From Bacteroidales bacterium UBA3824 (GTDB lineage Bacteria; Bacteroidota; Bacteroidia; Bacteroidales; UBA3824): 7,144 nucleotides of DNA. A model generated the notes under the pieces. The model was not told the origin of the DNA. It saw nothing but the letters and a program-made list of their open reading frames with translations, and did no database searches. Positions 6,066 through 7,144 of the stretch are shown here, one piece after another (position 1 is the first letter of the stretch; each line of letters starts with the position of its first letter). The position numbers and the translations under genes were made by a program. Location of the stretch: assembly GCA_002393195.1 (NCBI GenBank), contig DGIK01000162.1, positions 1 to 7,144 on the forward strand, given 5' to 3'.

Positions 6066-6218
6066 TCATTTCTTGTCAAAAACAATAATCAAGCCATTCT
6101 CATCACTTTCAACTTTTTTTGAAGCAATTTTTACATTTTCAACGACATCTGATTGATTATCAGAGCATTGAATCGCAAATTGTTTTTCAATGACAAAATG
6201 ACCGTCAAAACTCGCCAT
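6066..6218 (-). CDS. Possible small ORF of 50 residues ahead of the sia-like cluster
   Basis: An ATG at 6216-6218 opens 50 codons ending in TGA at 6066-6068, 25 nt before the SiaB copy 2 start. The product would begin MASFDGHFVIEKQF, has alternating hydrophobic/polar strand-like segments (FVIEKQFAI at 8-16 and NGLIIVFDKK at 41-50) and no cysteine pair, signal peptide or membrane segment. I do not recognise it. Against it: codons end mostly in A/T, unlike the sia genes, and a promoter match (6219-6250) abuts the ATG so closely that transcription would begin a few bases inside the ORF. A weaker -7 look-alike TATATTTA (6234-6241) would allow an 11-nt leader. It may be a leader peptide, a degenerate gene remnant or chance. 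Confidence 0.35.
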   Translation of the reverse strand: MASFDGHFVIEKQFAIQCSDNQSDVVENVKIASKKVESDENGLIIVFDKK

Positions 6219-6250
6219 CAAAGTTATGGATAATAAATATATTTTACAAA
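6219..6250 (-). promoter_or_regulatory. Promoter for the sia-like cluster
   Basis: On the minus strand TTTG (6247-6250) is followed after 20 nt by TAACTTTG (6219-6226), an exact match to both Bacteroidota promoter elements and their spacing. Transcription would start near 6213, giving SiaB copy 2 a leader of about 170 nt, far longer than the 15-40 nt leaders of the other genes here. Confidence 0.6.
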
Positions 6251-6255
6251 TTTTT

Positions 6256-6284
6256 TGTCAAGTTTTTTTTATGTCAAGTCAAAG
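6256..6284. repeat. Short direct repeats between two divergent promoters
   Basis: TGTCAAG occurs at 6256-6262 and 6272-6278, a 16-nt period, followed at once by the related GTCAAAG (6278-6284). They sit between the sia-cluster promoter and the hydrolase promoter, where a shared operator could be. Two or three short copies in AT-rich DNA are weak evidence. Confidence 0.3.
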
Positions 6285-6287
6285 ATT

Positions 6288-6317
6288 TTTGTTTTTGGTT
6301 TATTTGTTGTATATTTG
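6288..6317 (+). promoter_or_regulatory. Promoter for the serine hydrolase gene
   Basis: TTTG (6288-6291), 18 nt, then TATATTTG (6310-6317) with C following, matches the Bacteroidota promoter; spacing is 1-2 nt short of usual. Transcription would start near 6323, about 16 nt before the ATG at 6339. Confidence 0.65.
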
Positions 6318-6338
6318 CATTGCAAAAAATCCAAAGAG

Positions 6339-7144
6339 ATGAAAAGACACCTATTATTAATAATTTGTGCATTGCTCACGCTCACGGCATCGGCGCAAAA
6401 CAAGATAGACGCCGCCTGCCGTGCCAAATATGCCAAGATGTACTTCACCGACTCGCTCGGCACGGTGCTGCCATTCCGTCTGCTCACGCCCGACAAGCCG
6501 GACGGCGACACATCTGCCACCAAATACCCCGTAATGCTATTCCTGCACGGCGCGGGCGAGCGCGGCAGCGACAATGAGACACAGCTCTCATACATCGACA
6601 CTATATTTGCGTCCAAGAGATTCAGGACACAGCACCCTTGCTACGTTATCGTGCCGCAGTGCGCCGAAAATTTCCGCTGGTGCGAAACCGATTGGTCGCG
6701 CACTTACCACACAATTCCCAAAGAAATCTCCAAATACCTCCACGCCGCCAATTCGCTGCTCGACAGCATCGCGTCGCTGCCCGACGCCGACCCAAACAGG
6801 CTCTATGTAACAGGAATGTCGATGGGCGGATATGGCACATGGGACATCATAACACGGTATCCCCAAAAATTTGCGGCGGCAATGCCCATCTGCGGCGGCG
6901 CCGACGAAAAGGAGGCTCGTAAACTCATCAACATCCCAATACGCACTTTCCACGGCACTATCGACAAGGCTGTACCCGTATGCCGCTCGCGCAACATCAC
7001 AAACGCCATCCGCTCGCAAGGCGGCAAACTGATAGAATACACCGAGTTTCCTAAGATGGGGCATTTCATCTGGAACAAAGTTTACAACGACTACCAAAAC
7101 CTCGAATGGCTCTTTGGGCAGGAACGAGGAATGAGGAATGAGGA
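6339..7144 (+). CDS. Exported alpha/beta-fold serine hydrolase (predicted esterase/peptidase), 3' end at window edge
   Basis: The protein opens with a Sec signal peptide (MKRHLLLIICALLTLTASAQ, 1-20, cleavage probably near SA-Q), so it should act in the periplasm or at the cell surface. The mature part is an alpha/beta hydrolase of the dienelactone hydrolase / predicted peptidase (PHB-depolymerase-like) type: strand and oxyanion region YPVMLFLHGAGERGSDNE (63-80), then nucleophile elbow GMSMGG (159-164) with Ser161, acid in HGTIDKAVPV (205-214) with Asp209, and His242 in MGHFIWNK (240-247). The spacing fits a complete catalytic triad. Substrate is unknown; relatives cleave carbohydrate-linked or other carboxyl esters. 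The frame is open to the last base (268 full codons), but by family length the fold is finished; the last residues come from a heptamer repeat. If that repeat continues, TGA follows after one more codon. It is divergent from the sia-like cluster. Confidence 0.88.
   Translation, partial: MKRHLLLIICALLTLTASAQNKIDAACRAKYAKMYFTDSLGTVLPFRLLTPDKPDGDTSATKYPVMLFLHGAGERGSDNETQLSYIDTIFASKRFRTQHPCYVIVPQCAENFRWCETDWSRTYHTIPKEISKYLHAANSLLDSIASLPDADPNRLYVTGMSMGGYGTWDIITRYPQKFAAAMPICGGADEKEARKLINIPIRTFHGTIDKAVPVCRSRNITNAIRSQGGKLIEYTEFPKMGHFIWNKVYNDYQNLEWLFGQERGMRNE
7119..7144. repeat. Heptanucleotide tandem repeat at the window edge
   Basis: GAGGAAT is repeated at 7126-7132 and 7133-7139 and begins again at 7140-7144, preceded by an imperfect unit CAGGAAC (7119-7125). 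It overlaps the extreme 3' end of the hydrolase frame and continues past the window. Seven is not a multiple of three, so changes in unit number would alter the C-terminal residues or stop. Confidence 0.6.

Noticed and set aside
6256..6277. TTGACA motifs on the minus strand as sigma-70 type -35 boxes
   Set aside because: Bacteroidota housekeeping promoters do not use TTGACA/TATAAT, and no good -10 box is correctly spaced; the TTTG/TAnnTTTG match nearby is better.
6588..7097. 169-codon minus-strand ORF opposite the hydrolase
   Set aside because: The plus frame has a signal peptide, nucleophile elbow and triad; the minus frame has none.
1..7144. tRNA genes, insertion sequences, CRISPR arrays
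   Set aside because: No cloverleaf-like sequences, transposase frames, or regularly spaced identical repeats were seen.

Overview
The window looks like a chromosomal segment of a Bacteroidota, most likely Bacteroidales, bacterium. The evidence is threefold: an asparaginyl-tRNA synthetase and an NhaD antiporter of the type found in that group; several good matches to the Bacteroidota housekeeping promoter (TTTG, about 20 nt, then TAnnTTTG) just upstream of genes; and AT-rich intergenic DNA around moderately GC-rich genes with no consistent Shine-Dalgarno sites. Genus cannot be fixed from this sequence.

Layout. Positions 1-496 (minus) hold the N-terminal part of asnS, cut by the window edge. 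Positions 604-1419 (plus) encode a 271-residue helical, repeat-like protein of unknown function. It converges on nhaD (1548-2924, minus), and the two share a bidirectional terminator at 1454-1485. Positions 3050-3325 (plus) encode a 91-residue protein whose C-terminus resembles the tails of RelB/DinJ-type antitoxins, but no toxin is beside it. Positions 3459-6040 (minus) carry five genes of one signalling family, in transcription order: SiaB-like kinase, SiaC-like phosphoprotein, SiaB-like kinase, SiaC-like phosphoprotein, SiaC-like phosphoprotein. An intrinsic terminator (3383-3430) closes the cluster. A possible 50-residue ORF lies at 6066-6218 ahead of the first kinase. Divergently, 6339 to the window end encodes an exported serine hydrolase of the alpha/beta fold (predicted esterase/peptidase) that runs into a heptanucleotide repeat at the edge.

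The cluster at 3459-6040 is the item of most interest. In Pseudomonas, SiaA (phosphatase) and SiaB (kinase) set the phosphorylation of SiaC, which controls the diguanylate cyclase SiaD. Here the kinase/SiaC pair is present twice in tandem with a third SiaC, each pair has its own promoter-like sequence, and neither a phosphatase nor a GGDEF cyclase is in view. The likely reading is a duplicated, multi-channel partner-switching relay whose phosphatase and output protein are encoded elsewhere or are of a different kind. That is inference; family membership of the five proteins is well supported by conserved motifs. No non-coding stretch exceeds 300 bases; the longest gap, 6041-6338, holds the small ORF and two divergent promoters.
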